NCBI GenBank assembly: GCA_033557685.1
Contig: JAWQRN010000141.1
Location: 1 to 36,360, forward strand
DNA length: 36,360 nt
Direction: 5' to 3'
DNA from: Sperchopsis tessellata
Lineage: Eukaryota; Arthropoda; Insecta; Coleoptera; Hydrophilidae
The notes beneath the pieces are model-generated. The model was not told the DNA's origin. It ran no database searches and saw only the letters and a list, made by a program, of their open reading frames with translations. Within the stretch, counting starts at the first letter, position 1. Each line of letters opens with the position of its first letter. A program made the position numbers and the translations under genes. This document shows positions 1-11,700 of the stretch, in pieces.

Positions 1-2600
1 TCTTCTTCCAGATGATGAAGTATGCATAAACGCGTATAATTTTAATTAAGCAAAACAACATTGAAAATTCGTGTTCCATTTTTAAGAACATATTGCCACC
101 TCAAATATGCATCTTTTCTGAAATGGTACTTTATAAAGATATGTTGATTGCATTTTATCTAAAGGATCGATTAATTTTGTGTGTATTATTTTATCGTTTG
201 CGAAAGTGATCATTGAGTTTGATTATTCATATTCATTCGGTTATTTTGTGTTTTTAATTTTTAATATAAATTAGTTCATTTTATATACCTATAGTTCCAT
301 TTACAAAAAATAATTCGCATCCATAAAATTGTTTCTAAATATAAGAACTTACTAGCTTGTACCTCGTGTAATATTTCAATTCAATCCTGTCATCGAGTTA
401 TAAACGATTTAATCCACAATAATTAACTTATACAGCGTATCACGAGGAATGGTACAAGCAATTCCAATCATCTGATAAATGCCATTTATGTATGTATGTA
501 CCCGACATAATTTCGTACACGCCATGTCTGATCTTATAGCTATCGGTAAGATGAGATGGAATGAGAATTTCCACTTATTCGGGAACCCCATTATACATAC
601 ATATATAAGAAGACGATATGTGTGAATGCGTTACATACATACCTCGCCTACGTGCAATCATTTTAAGTTTTGGATATTTATACATGACCTGTGCTAAAGC
701 AGGTTTCGTTTCAAATAAACCCCGAAAATTGGTTCAGTGAATCCCTAGATATTGCTCGCTCAAGAATATCATTTAATGACAAGTGGATGTTGATAGTGAT
801 TTATACAGCTCTTCCAAATATAATTTAAACAAATAAACAATTAAATTACAATATAATGAAGTTACAGATATAAATTCAAAACTGCACACCGTATAATGGA
901 TTTAACAGAAAAATTACCGTAAACTAAATTAAAGAACTTGCATTAAACTGGATACACACACCCGAGTGCGCACCTGATACGAAACATTCAAGACCAACTC
1001 ATCCATTGCTCATTTGAAGACTCACTTCAGACTTTCTTTTTCTTCTTTCCCTTTTTATTTATATTACTAAATGTCTAAACCTAGGTCACTCAAAATGAGA
1101 TGTATATATGTATGTTAATATATTTTGTTGTATCTATTGCATATTTGTACAGCATTTAAATATACATTAACATATTTTCATGCATCTCCCATCTATAAAT
1201 TATCTGTCTCTAAGGCCAAACACACGAAATCTACAAATATAAAAATGAAACAAATTAAAATAATATTTTTTAAAAATATACAATTTAAGAAGGAGTCAAT
1301 ATTATACAGCAAAAAAACTATGTAAAAAAAATTTGGACAAATTCTTTTTGCATACAGGCCATCGTTCATCATTACACCACTAGTCTTGCACTAGATATAC
1401 AAAACGCATCACTTACATTTCTTTCAGTTGTGATGCTTCGCTGTTTCGGACATGACCCTCAACCTTAATTTAAATCGTGTCCTACAGAATATAGATATTG
1501 TTCTGCATCCGTTTCTGTATAATGGGAGATGGGACGATGTAACGGTTAAACCGGCCAATATATGAAAAAATTACATTAGATTTCATCAGATGTTCATTTT
1601 TCATATATGGGGATATTCCTCTCTAGGATTACTAGACAACTGTTACTTCAAAACTTCCACTCTCATAAAAAAAAATTGATAAAAATACAAATACAACTCA
1701 ATTTTTACAAAATACTAACAATAAAAAAAACTTAATATGCAAAAGTACTACCTCGTAATTGCATTAAATGCAACTTATAGAGGGGTATTCCTTTTATTTA
1801 TTTATCAATAAAAATATATTATATATAAATACAAACTGAATGCACATCTAGTTTATAAAAACTGGATACGTGGTGAGTGGCATGCAATTCTTCAGACGTT
1901 AAAAAATCAATATCGTGAGGGCAAGGAATTGATATTTCCTTTCCCCTCAGACACCTCTCCTGCCATAATACTTAACCCCTACCAGTATTACATGGCTTTT
2001 CTTGTTCAAGCGCTCCCGGATAATTCATCTTTTAGATGTAATTCTAAAATATACAATATTAATGAAAAATATAAGTTTAGGTTCAATGAATAATATAACA
2101 CAAAGATATATTGCTTTTGCTTTTTAAGTTTAGTTATAAAATTACTTGCCCAAATATTGACATAGTTATTCAAGCAAGTTTCCCATTTGCTTAGTTTACT
2201 GAACCCCTGAATTTTAAGCTCACAGAGATGACCTCTTCATAACTTTGGGATTCACTTGGTCCTCTCTCTCTAATATAATTATTCTAATTGTATGAAAAAC
2301 TCTACACGCTAGGCAACATATATATGAAGTTTATCGAACTCTACTACAATAAATCATTACAAATATATCAGCACATTTTTCAATCAACAATCAGTATAGT
2401 CTAAATGCTGAATGAACCTTTGCGAACCAATTTTTGTTTAGTTATGGTCGTTTTATAATTCTACAAACTGGCAGTTTTTTGCAGTGTTTTGTACTTCAAA
2501 GCTTATCTGGTTGCTCTATTACCAGTTTTGCATTTGTATTTGTCAACATTCTCCCTCCAACTTTTTCCTACAAATAGAAAAAAATCGTAAAATAAGTCAG
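1..2600. other. Gene-free AT-rich stretch
   Basis: I see no protein-family match, RNA gene or clear repeat here. The open frames are short (about 60-66 codons), of low complexity, and have compositions expected of AT-rich noncoding DNA. Short runs of the type TATGTATGTA occur around 485-500 and 1100-1115, and A-rich runs around 1240-1340 and 1660-1735. It could be intergenic or intronic. Confidence 0.5.
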
Positions 2601-3500
2601 ATTGTCTACCCTAGGGTAACGGGGATACGAACGAGCCCCACTCAGCACAGAGCCCAGGAATTCCTCCTGATATAGTCGAGGTTGTGTTGCATTACTTACA
2701 TACGCAGGAGATTGGGGCATTTGTGGATATAGTAAGGATTTTGGGCATCATACTATCCAAGCTATCTAAAAAGAGAGTTGTCATGCGTCTGTCCAGCAAC
2801 GTACAGTTTTTGAGTTTATCAAAGCAGAAACTCATCCACCATGTCGATCATAAGATGGCGATGTAGCGTTAGATTTCGAACAAAGAAGTGTGCAACAGTT
2901 ATGGTTCGCAATTTCTAGTACTGGAACACCTGCAAGAGTTTAAATTTTACGATCACAGTCACTTATACTACCTCAGCAGACGCTTCAAGGAAATATTGCC
3001 AATCCCGTCATGCTGAAGGATTTGTACTGGCTTAACTTGCGAATAATGCTTTTCACTTCTTGTATGGTGACAAGCTGCGCTTTGAGTACCGCCTGTTGTT
3101 CGAAAAATTGTTAATTGCAGGACTCGATATACCAATTTTCTGCTACTTTCATAGTAGGCTTAGGTGTAAACTAACACTAAAGTGAGTTCGCTAGTAGTGA
3201 ATTTTGTCTTTGGGATTAAGGACAAGAGAACCATCATCACCAAGAAGTCCTTGATGGACCGTAAGTGGTTTCAGTAACCTTCTAGTGCTTTGTCAGACTA
3301 ACTTGTCTGTCAGTGTCATTGACGAGGTTGTATTAGCCTCAACATTATCCTTTTCACATATGATTTAAATAACTGATAAATGTTATTTTTAACTTCTGCC
3401 CAGTACTTAAAACTATTTTTAAGTAGATTGAAGAACTGCGCACCAAACTTAGGTCGTATCTCACAGGAATTTTCCAGTCTCCAAATCATATAATTCGTAA
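2600..3500 (-). mobile_element. Weak LINE-like relic (linker/early RT region)
   Basis: Read on the minus strand with several frame changes, this stretch resembles the region between the endonuclease and the reverse transcriptase of insect LINEs. Around 3190-3290 a segment reads RRLLKPLTVHQGLLGDDGSL followed by VLNPKDK, like the family's conserved 'basic patch, then DKA' spacer. Around 3010-3060 a segment reads VTIQEVKSIIRKLSQYKS, like the helix just before RT motif A. The region is GC-richer than its flanks. Stops and frameshifts are frequent and no catalytic motif survives, so it is a relic if the match is real. The part below about 2900 could be something else. The similarity is by eye and weak. 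Confidence 0.3.
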
Positions 3501-3639
3501 TTATGGACAAACCTCAAACATCAGTGTTAGACTTAGCTTATATCAGACTTTAATACCCTTAAGTAAAAATATGCTTCACTATTTGAGTTTAAAAGTATTG
3601 ATCAGCTAATAATATTAACAATTAGACCAAAGATGGATC

Positions 3640-3745
3640 GTAAAAATGTGATCGAAGAATCGATCCTAGCAAAATATAAGATCGAAGATCGATCTTGATA
3701 AAAAATCGATCTTGCTACAAAAGCTGATAGTGATCAAACATACAT
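3640..3745. repeat. GATC-rich cluster of short direct and inverted repeats
   Basis: Within about 100 bases the words GATCGAAGA, ATCGATCCT, GATCGAAGATCGATCTT and AATCGATCTTGC recur in both orientations, so the stretch can pair with itself in several registers. It looks like a small degenerate repeat cluster. No function can be inferred. Confidence 0.4.
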
Positions 3746-3796
3746 CTGCCATAAGTTAGATTGTACTATTTACAAACACAATCATGTCAGTATTGC

Positions 3797-4033
3797 CTAC
3801 GTGTTGTGCCTTGAAAAGAAAATATTTATGTTTGAATTATGTACTCCAACTGGCTTTCTGAAACCCAGAGTATCATAATCTACGAATACAGAATTCTCAC
3901 ATGTAGTATTGTATGCACAAGAGATTGCTGGTGTTACATATATACCCATGTTATACTGTATGTTTAAGATTTTAATGTTGTCGTGTAGGGGTTTTAAATA
4001 GACACCTCTACTACACTTACAGTCTCGAAGCAA
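3797..4033 (-). other. Unrecognised 78-codon open frame
   Basis: I do not recognise this frame. It is less repetitive than its AT-rich neighbours, has four cysteines (two in the pattern CKC near the N-terminus) and ends in an Asn/Phe-rich segment. The flanks (3510-3796 and 4034-4180) show nothing. It could be a scrap of a mobile element or chance. No start context, splice site or neighbour supports it as a gene. Confidence 0.12.
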
Positions 4034-4183
4034 ATGTCAAATTGTAATAAATATCTCATATCTCATCATATGCTTAAAGCCTGTTAAATGCCACCAAATT
4101 GTAGGGATGTATTTAAACATATCTTTAGTAAGTGGGAACTGATTTACTATAGATGACTGTATTTAACTAATATATACATAATG

Positions 4184-4640
4184 AAGGAAGGTCCAATAAG
4201 GAAGCAACTAACTATCTAAAACAGTTTAATCATAAACTAGTCGACCGGTTTCGAGGTATCGCGCCTCATCTTCAGGAAAAACTCGTTAATAAGTATACAA
4301 TTTAAAATTTAGAAAACCTGAACAAAGAAATAATCCAGATAAACAAACAACACATTAAAATGCAGGCAAGTACAAAACCAGGAGAAGCAGCCATCCAGAA
4401 AGGAAACCGACACAAGAAGTAATATGAAACCGAAAATAACGGTAAATGATATGCAACCCTTTATGCACCAGTTGAAAATAAACGAAATCAAAAGTTAAAA
4501 CCTTCCTAGTTTATAAAGATAACACAATCAAGAACAAATGAGAACATGCATCAAGTCAAAAGCAATGCAACAGATGTACAAACTAATGTAAACGTCAAAC
4601 GAGGAATGACAATTTGAAATACGTATAGTATAGTTCGAGT
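4184..4640 (-). repeat. PLE 3' tail, copy 1
   Basis: Reading the minus strand, this tail runs TTTCAAATTGTCATTCCTCG, TTTGACGTTTAC, CTTTTGATTTCG, CAACTGGTGCATA, ACTTCTTGTGTCGG, then CTGAAGATGAGG...CCTCGAAACCGGTCGACTA, then ATAGTTAGTTGCTTCC and ATTGGACCTTCC. The same landmarks in the same order are found on the plus strand at 22455-22860. Copy 1 has about 80 bases between the TTTGACG block and the CTTTTGA block that copy 2 lacks. Confidence 0.85.
4238..4278 (-). other. Hammerhead-ribozyme-like core motif in the PLE tail
   Basis: The minus strand contains CTGAAGATGAGG, a 7-base loop, then CCTCGAAACCGGTC. The GAGG/CCTC pairing followed by GAAAC is the arrangement of the hammerhead core (CUGAUGA, stem II, GAAA), but the first box has three extra bases (CTGA-AGA-TGAGG). 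Hammerhead motifs are known in PLE terminal repeats. This copy departs from the consensus in the catalytic box, so activity is unlikely and the call is of a resemblance or relic. Confidence 0.35.
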
Positions 4641-4799
4641 CAGAAGTCCTAACTACACAATTGAAAAATAGAGGGCACACCTAATAAGTGTATTAAGGAT
4701 TGAGAAGATCTGGAGCGGGAGGGGGTCGGTTATCATTACCAGTGGAACAATTAAAATGTAATATATTTATCACGGAAGACGTTTAAGATGAAAATTCGA

Positions 4800-5470
4800 G
4801 CACACAACTTCTATTTAAACTATCTGGATTTCATATATTTTGCTTAAAAATTTCTAGATTTTCCAAAACATTCACACGATTACCAAAGGGGCAAAAGAGG
4901 ACAAAAACGATCAATATTATCAAATGAATGATCATTAATGCGAATATGGATCGATCGTTAACAGATCCACTGTGAGAGGGACTCACCGATCTCAAAATGT
5001 TCTGTGATTCTTACAGAAAAGTTCCTACCTCTCTGACCAATATAAGCGGCAGGGCAATCTTTACATTTCAATTTGTAAACACCAGATCTACTTAAAACTG
5101 GTAACGGAATCTTATTGACGACGAACAACCTTTTGAAATTCAAAGAAGACTGGTAACAAATCTTAACATCCCAAAAGTATTTTCCAAACATCTAGCTAGT
5201 TGGAAAGACAAAACAGGAATAAATGAAATACTTTGATAAATACAATTAGAAGTCTGCTGAGAAGGCATAGAAGAAGCCGTCTCAGTTCAAAAGATTTGCG
5301 TTTTTTTAACCATTTTATCAATATCGACACGGTAATTATTTTCCAAAGCAATTTGTTTAATAATGTTTAATTGGAGAAAAAATTCATCACGTTACAAAGG
5401 AATATTGAACAGTCTGTGAATGTGGCTAGAGAAGAACGCTTTTCTAAGCTTTTCTATAGCCACATTCAGT
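4800..5470 (-). pseudogene. PLE RT thumb plus GIY-YIG endonuclease, broken
   Basis: On the minus strand the order is: IHRLFNIPL (about 5450-5420), a helix ending IIKQIALENNYRVDIDK typical of the PLE thumb (about 5370-5310), a degenerate linker, then an open segment of 77 codons (5191-4958) carrying the GIY-YIG signature. That domain reads GVYKLKCKDC followed by AAYIGQRGRNFSVRITEH, so the GVY, YIG, arginine and glutamate-histidine positions are all present, with the cysteine pair usual in PLE GIY-YIG domains. In the family this domain nicks target DNA. After the stop at 4958 traces of the C-terminal part continue (DHSFDNIDRF) in another frame. Frameshifts and stops make the gene inactive. Confidence 0.78.
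5417..5468. repeat. Short hairpin at the PLE break
   Basis: TGAATGTGGCTA at 5417-5428 is exactly complementary to TAGCCACATTCA at 5457-5468, and pairing continues inward for a few bases with mismatches. The 28-base loop is A/T-rich. It sits where recognisable PLE coding sequence begins on the minus strand, as if a short piece had been copied in inverted orientation at truncation. Confidence 0.7.
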
Positions 5471-6239
5471 CATTATTTTTTCTTGTTCCATAAATGGAAG
5501 CTGTGGGGTGATATCTCATTCATGTATTTTTCCATCACGAGGTATTAAAATTCGACTAGAACTTTTGAACGTAAAAGTTCCTGATGTATGAAATAAAATA
5601 CCATTGTATCAGTAGAGTGTTCGTAGAGCCATATTAATTTTATTCATCAATTTCCTTCATTTTCTTTTGTGTAAAACCTCATCATACCGAAAAGCTACAA
5701 GTTGGTTATATTTTTACATATCCAGGTATTCCATATATTAATTCACCTGCGATGTAACTGTGGATACCTCAGGAATGAAATTTAACTTTATTGCCAGGGA
5801 TCTTTTATAGTTGACGTAAAACGTGACTAAATATATCCACTCTCCCTAAGTAGCTCTATATTTGCGTGAGATTGTGTTCGACTTAAATAAATATTAAATT
5901 TTCGCTTTAAACTTCAAAAATCTGCGTATTTTCACACTTACGATGTAATGTTGAAGTTGGCCCAATTTAACACGCCTACCTAGTTGTATGTATGTCTCGA
6001 AACGATTGAGATTTTTATATTTCATTTCACAAAATGAGTGCAAAATTTATTTCTAAAATTTTACTTGATTGTTAAGTTAATCAAAAAAATCTTGTATTGA
6101 CAATATAATTACCAATATTGAGGGGAGATACAAATCCCAAGTAATAAACACTCACACATATCTGATCACACTGCTCAATTATTCAACTATAACATATCAC
6201 TACTAGTGAGTGACTTTACTTTTAAACGTAATTTCGTCC
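5471..6239. other. No recognisable gene
   Basis: AT-rich sequence between a minus-strand PLE and a plus-strand LINE. I see no protein similarity or repeat structure. Faint minus-strand open segments at 5500-5640 could be more PLE, but no PLE motif is readable. Confidence 0.4.
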
Positions 6240-8100
6240 GTGAAAACTTCTATAACATTTGTAATTTATTGCAACAAATTGAATGCAACTTTGCATAGAA
6301 AGAAAAATAATAATAAAATTCAAGAGTTTTATAGGTAAATACAGAATTCTTTTTTCTCAATGTTCCCCGTTAAGACGACACAATTTACACGACAAACCAA
6401 AAATACCCTGGATTGAAAACCAACTTAAATCTCATTTGGAATATGTGAAGTTGTTATATTCTGTTAGCCTGTTCCATCCTGAAGTTGCGTCACTCTACAA
6501 GAAGGTGCTTTAGAAATATAACAATGCTAAGAAGAATTACTTCTGTGAAATGATTTCCAATTAGAACTGCAAACAAAAACAATTTGGAACACTGAAAAAC
6601 CTGTCGTCATTTTGCGTTCAAAACAATGTCTTGCCTACCAGCACTTCCATTTCTGAGGTGCCATCTGAATTTAATAGTTTCTTTTGGAAGTCGAGAGGAG
6701 AAATTGCTGCTCATGTTGCACCGATCAATTTAAATGAGAATACTCTTTTATAACTCCCGTAATCAATAATGAAGTTTTGGAAATTGTTTCGAATGTAAAA
6801 AACAAATTGAACACTGGTACAGTTGGAATTCCTGTGAGTGTTATTAAGAGCACTACATTTTGAATTATAGATCCGTTAGTGTATTAAATAATGAATATTT
6901 TCAGACAGGTGTTTTCAAACACATCTTAAGGATGCAAATTCTCCAAAATTATCGGCCTTCGCAAATAGAATGTTAACTTTCTTGAGTAGTAAACATCAGC
7001 TTCATCCTCACCGGCATGGTTTTCTTATGGTTTTAAACCCGCAATATTTCAGTTCATATAAGAAATATACAGTTCACTTGAGGAAAAATTAATGATATTA
7101 GGCATTTTCGTCGATCTATCAAAAGCATTAGAAAACATTGATTGCTAACTTATGATTGCAAAACTAGTTTGGAATTCGAGGCAACTCGCTAGATTGGATA
7201 ACTTCTTATCTTGCGAATCGATGACAGAAGGTTAGAATATATAATGCAGGACAAAATTTAAATCCAATTATTTGTCTATTATTTGGTCCTTCCTCAGGGC
7301 AGTGTTTTGGGCTCGCTTTTGTTTCTGCTGTTTGTCAACGACGTTTTTAATATTACTAAGGAATTACCGCATGTCATTATCAATTATGCCGATGACACAA
7401 ATTTATTGGTCAAATGAAGTTTATTCCCCATTATTATAACTGAGGCAGAACTTTATTATAACCAACTAAAGGCCTGGTTTTCTCAATATAAACTTGTCGT
7501 AAACACCCAAAAAACAAACTCCATATTGTTCACCTCAAAAAACAAGATTGATAGCCGTCCCTCAAAAATTTAATTTTCCTCTGAGATGCTTACTATCTCA
7601 GGTACTTCGAAATTTCTAGGTGTTCTTTTGGATGAGGATTTAAATTGGAATAAATGTGTTGATGAAGTATGCAGACATATTTGCAAAAATATTTACACGT
7701 TGATAGTCATGTAAAATTACGTTGAATTTCAAACATTAAAGATCACTTATTACGATATGATATATCCCCATATAAATTATGGCATTTGTTTCTGGGGCTC
7801 TTCTACGGAAACGAAAACAATTTTTGTTTTACAGAAACGCGGCTTGCGAATTAATCTGAACCGTAGACAATGGGATTCGTGTAAAGGACTTTTTAAAGGA
7901 AATGGTATTTTAACTGTGCCCGCAGTATATATCTTTAATATTTTAATTTTCCGATTTTAAAATTCTCATCTATTTGTTAACAATAAATTTAACCACAAGA
8001 AACAAGACTGATTATATATATGCTATCCACCAACTAGATGTGTATAAAATAGTTGTATGTATGGCTCCTTTTAATTCTTCAATATGCATAAAGACAAAGA
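6240..8100 (+). mobile_element. LINE (non-LTR retrotransposon) relic, Jockey/CR1-like RT
   Basis: This is a reverse transcriptase relic of a non-LTR retrotransposon. In order: the endonuclease-RT linker (6283-6513; KPKIPWI, SLFHPEVASLYKK); a pre-RT helix around 6780-6850 (VKNKLNTGTVGIPVSVIKS); RT motif A near 7100 (GIFVDLSKALENID, aspartate kept); the template-grip region (QGSVLGSLLFLLFVNDVF) near 7300-7350; motif C YADD at 7385-7396, intact; the thumb, with STISGTSKFLGVLLDEDL-like sequence near 7580-7640; and the C-terminal part (7757-7960) with MIYPHINYGICFWGSS and NGILTVPAVYIF. The endonuclease domain and ORF1 are absent, so it is 5'-truncated. Many stops and frameshifts are present. No poly(A) tail or target-site duplication was identified, so the 3' border is approximate. 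Confidence 0.85.
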
Positions 8101-8163
8101 TGACTTTGTCTGCTTTTAGAATAAGTTTATTCGAATATTTGTTTATTTTATAACCATATAAAA

Positions 8164-8706
8164 TCAATGATTATCTTGGTCGTAACTAAATGTGTACATA
8201 TTTGATGCAGACCATAGAGTTCCCAATATCAAATTAGTGCTAAGGTTAACTTTATGTGCAGTCTTCAGTGTTTCATGGTTGGTCAAGTGGTCGGTTAACC
8301 TAAAAGTACCCCTAAAAAGATATTTTCGGCCGTACAAGAAGCATTTTTGGTCTCCGTGAGAATTGTTTAGCATTTCTGTTTTATTCTTGCCTGCTAGGCG
8401 CTCTAAGTATGTTACACTGATGCAATCTTTTGCCGAACCATCGTATGTTGTATTATCTTTAAACTTCTTCAATGCATGGAACCATAAACCTCTTTTCACT
8501 TAGTGTATTAAAACAGTGCGTGCGTGCGTGCGAGCGTCACGCGATTTTTGACGTATATGTGTGTATGCTGCAATATAATAAATAACATAATATTTAGTTA
8601 CCAGTGCAACATGGATTCGTTTTAGGCTCTGCAACACATAAAAATGTGATTTTGTAATTAAATGTGTGTAGGAAAAGCTTTGCCGCATATGTCCATCTTT
8701 CTGCAT
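8164..8706 (-). pseudogene. Minus-strand open region, possibly a BED/C2H2-finger scrap
   Basis: From 8706 to 8164 one minus-strand frame is open except for a single TAA at 8500-8502. The lower 111 codons are the less random part. They contain KCFLYGRKYLFRGTF followed by RLTDHLTNH, which recalls the C-x2-C...H-x3-H of zinc fingers of the BED type (GTFRLxDHL before the histidine) if the tyrosine replaced the second cysteine. An upstream WFHALKKF could be the aromatic pair of a BED domain. BED fingers occur at the N-terminus of hAT-like transposases and in host proteins. No catalytic region is visible nearby. It could also be chance. Confidence 0.2.
8517..8537. repeat. (GTGC)n microsatellite
   Basis: A short run of GTGC/GTGCG units ends in GAGCG. 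It is a simple repeat. Confidence 0.8.
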
Positions 8707-11700
8707 ATTTTACTTGTCCATTCGATAAGGTGTCCTATTTCTTTTCGGAGTCCATATTTACCATCAGACTTGATTACACTATCTCAGAGATGTGTTCAGT
8801 GTGATAAGCATCATTACCACAAATGTCAGCGCAGTATGAACCCAGGCAACACCAAAATATTTACCTGTCCTTTGTCGTTCTACACTTTGTACAGAATAAC
8901 ATTATGTCGTCAATATACAATTATGGTTTCCCTTTATAGCTGTTGAGCAGGAGAAGGACTTAGTTTTACCCGTGAACTTGCATGGTCGGAGCTAGTGATT
9001 TCGGCCGTCCGTAAAACAAATTTACGACATATGTAGTCTTCAGAGCAGCTGTAGTTAGTAAGAAATGTAAAGCTTCTTGGAAACGGCCAGCATCATGTAA
9101 CTCGTGTTCCGGAAACTACTTCAGTAATCGTAAGGCGAGAGGCTACGAAGATTAGCACTACTAGCGCTTGTAAAAAGCAGTTAGCGTGTCGATCAGCTTG
9201 TATCGAACAGGAACAATTTTAATCTAACAGCTTTTTAATGGAGCCAGGATCTGCGGTAATTTGAGGTGAAATTCTTTATCAAGAAGACAAACCTATCGGA
9301 GGATTTGACCCGTGTTGAAAGTGTTACCGAATTAAATTGTGCTTTTTTTGTTGGAAACAGAATACAATTTATTTCGTGGTTAGAGAGTTTTAAATTAGTT
9401 TAATTTGTTATTATATTCTCACTGATATCTTTTGTTAATTGAGCTCATAGGTTTGTACCCACTGGTTATTTTCCTTTGATGAATCAATAAATAAATAAAA
9501 TATTTCCCGATAGTTGCGAATGTGTTTGAACAACCGCTTACTATAGTTGATAAATCATTATCAACATCCTAAAAGTGTGTAATGACAATTTTTCCGGTGA
9601 CGAAACATTAAATTAAAAATATATTGTAGCGACTCCGCTATTTAATAAATAATTTAATACTTTCTTTTCAGTCCTTTTGCTTATATGTTATTTGTTTCTG
9701 GCTACCCATATGCGATGTAACAAAATTATCTTTTATTTTCTTGAGAAACACATTACCGATCTGTCACTGTTAAAACTCTTGATACTTCGACTTCTCTTTC
9801 AGACTATAAAGAGAGGGCCCCTTATACCCGTGATTCGTCAAATTTTAAAACTAGCAGATACCGTTAAAATGTCGGTTAGTTATGCGATGCTGTTTAATAA
9901 ATTATTAATTCCACATCATAATACATTTTCAAAAACAATTTCTGATTTCAATTCAATCTTCATAAGAGTTCTATTTCATTTAAATTTCATTATTCCATTA
10001 GTTTTAAATTCTATCCATAGTATTTGATATTTACTCTCCAATTTAATACGTCCACTGTCAGTTATTCTTTCTTTTACTATTACATCTAGTTTATTCTTTT
10101 GAATGCAAAACCGGTTTCAAATAACTGTACATAGTGACAACTTTCGAGAAAGTCATGCGGACATTTGAATTAAGACGTATTTTTATTCATAGCATTCCTA
10201 TTTGGAATTTAATGTGAGTATAGCGTGGAACTTGAGTCACTCTATGTCATAGACGGTTACCCTACCAAACTATACACATTTCATTGACTGATTAGTTTTG
10301 ATGAGTTATGCGGTAATTCGAGACGGCCATTAATTCAGCACCGCTAATATTGATACTATAGGAGCTATATCATGTCTTGAACTTATGCACAGTGCTGAGA
10401 GGGGGTGGTATCAGTTCCTTGAGATTCCATGTGTCCGAAGTTAGCTCGTTAGATCGTTGATGTCGTTGTCAATTCACTATTGTAGCTAGGCTTTATGATA
10501 GTGGAGGTGTTGTAATGTGTAAAGTGGAGTTGTCTGAAGTTAAAGGCGAATCTATTTGAACTATGTCATGTTCAATTCTTAATTTATTTTTAATGTCCAT
10601 ATCTTCTATAAAATACCTTAAATAAATTATTTACAAATTTATTTAAAAAGCTCAGCATACTTAAATACTATAAAACATGTTTATTTAATAGCTAAGTTAT
10701 TATCTGATATTTTCTTGGATTGGACTATTGTAAGATTGTAAAATGCCCATTTCAATGATTACTCTTTTTACCTTTATTATTTTATTGAACCAACGGAAAT
10801 TTAGATTAAAGCATTCGTAACTGGTCTAACGCTACAATAGAGCAAGTTTGTTATTGTAAGCGTCATTTCTCTGTGGGTTGAGAAAATTATGTTTTGGTCT
10901 AATTGATTTTGGACCATAGCTTCCAGAGTTGCAACGCATCTGGTAGAATAGAGTTTCACGTTATACTAATCCATAATCAACTTTATTCATTTTCGTATAC
11001 ATATAATCACTATGCTTTTTATAAAATTGCTGTTTGGAATATTTTTGTTCTGTCTACATGTCAACAACATTGTTCTATATGGATCATCGTTTCATGAATT
11101 AATATACAGTTATAGTATGTGTGTCTGGTTCAAAAAAAAGGTTTTAAACCGTATCTTTTTTTAATTTATTGCCTTCGGTTGGTATTTATTACACACACAA
11201 CCTTTCTTTATGGACACACAATCTGACGATCACTATAACCTCTAAATCAAATAATTCATTCCCTTCTTTCCCGACCCAAACCCGTACATGTAAAAGTTTA
11301 TACCTTAAAAACTAATATATTTATTGCCCGATATCTGTAAATTTTTTGTTTTGTATTGCTTTACTGCATATAGTTTTTGTTTATGTCTGAAACAATTAAC
11401 ATCCAAGAACAATTTTTCTTTTAAGCAAAAAAGTAAAATTTAGTAGCTTGCAGCTGATCAAGTTTATCAAAAATTCACCTGTGTTCTCTAAATTAATACT
11501 AAAATCACATATTAGTAATTATTTAACATCGTTTAGGCTATAGAGGCCAAACATAGACAAACACAGATAAAATTATACTTCCGGTTGATTCGTTTTCTCA
11601 TAATTTCGATGAGAACTTTCAATTAATTAATAAAGAAAATAATCAGTCAGACAGACAGCCAGTACCACTTCCGATTGATCGATATTATCCAAAATTTTAT

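Larger units (their letters stand above)
4180..5470 (-). mobile_element. Penelope-like element (PLE), 3' portion
   Basis: PLEs are retroelements encoding a telomerase-related reverse transcriptase followed by a GIY-YIG endonuclease. Here the end of the RT thumb (about 5470-5290), the GIY-YIG domain (about 5100-4958) and a long 3' tail (about 4950-4180) run in that order on the minus strand. The RT core with its catalytic aspartates is missing upstream, so this is a 5'-truncated copy, as is usual for PLEs. The tail is shared with a second copy at 22455-22860 on the other strand, which supports the border near 4180. The upstream limit near 5470 coincides with a small hairpin. Confidence 0.8.

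Noticed and set aside
4238..4278. Calling an active hammerhead ribozyme gene
   Set aside because: The conserved CUGAUGA box is interrupted by three bases, and the closing stems were not established. Only a resemblance is claimed.
8662..8946. 94-codon plus-strand frame with several cysteines
   Set aside because: No domain pattern fits the cysteine spacing, and it overlaps a better minus-strand open region.
9677..10027. 116-codon plus-strand frame after a pyrimidine tract and CAG, possibly an exon
   Set aside because: No recognisable domain, composition like AT-rich noncoding DNA, and no matching donor or flanking exon. A pyrimidine-CAG is common by chance.
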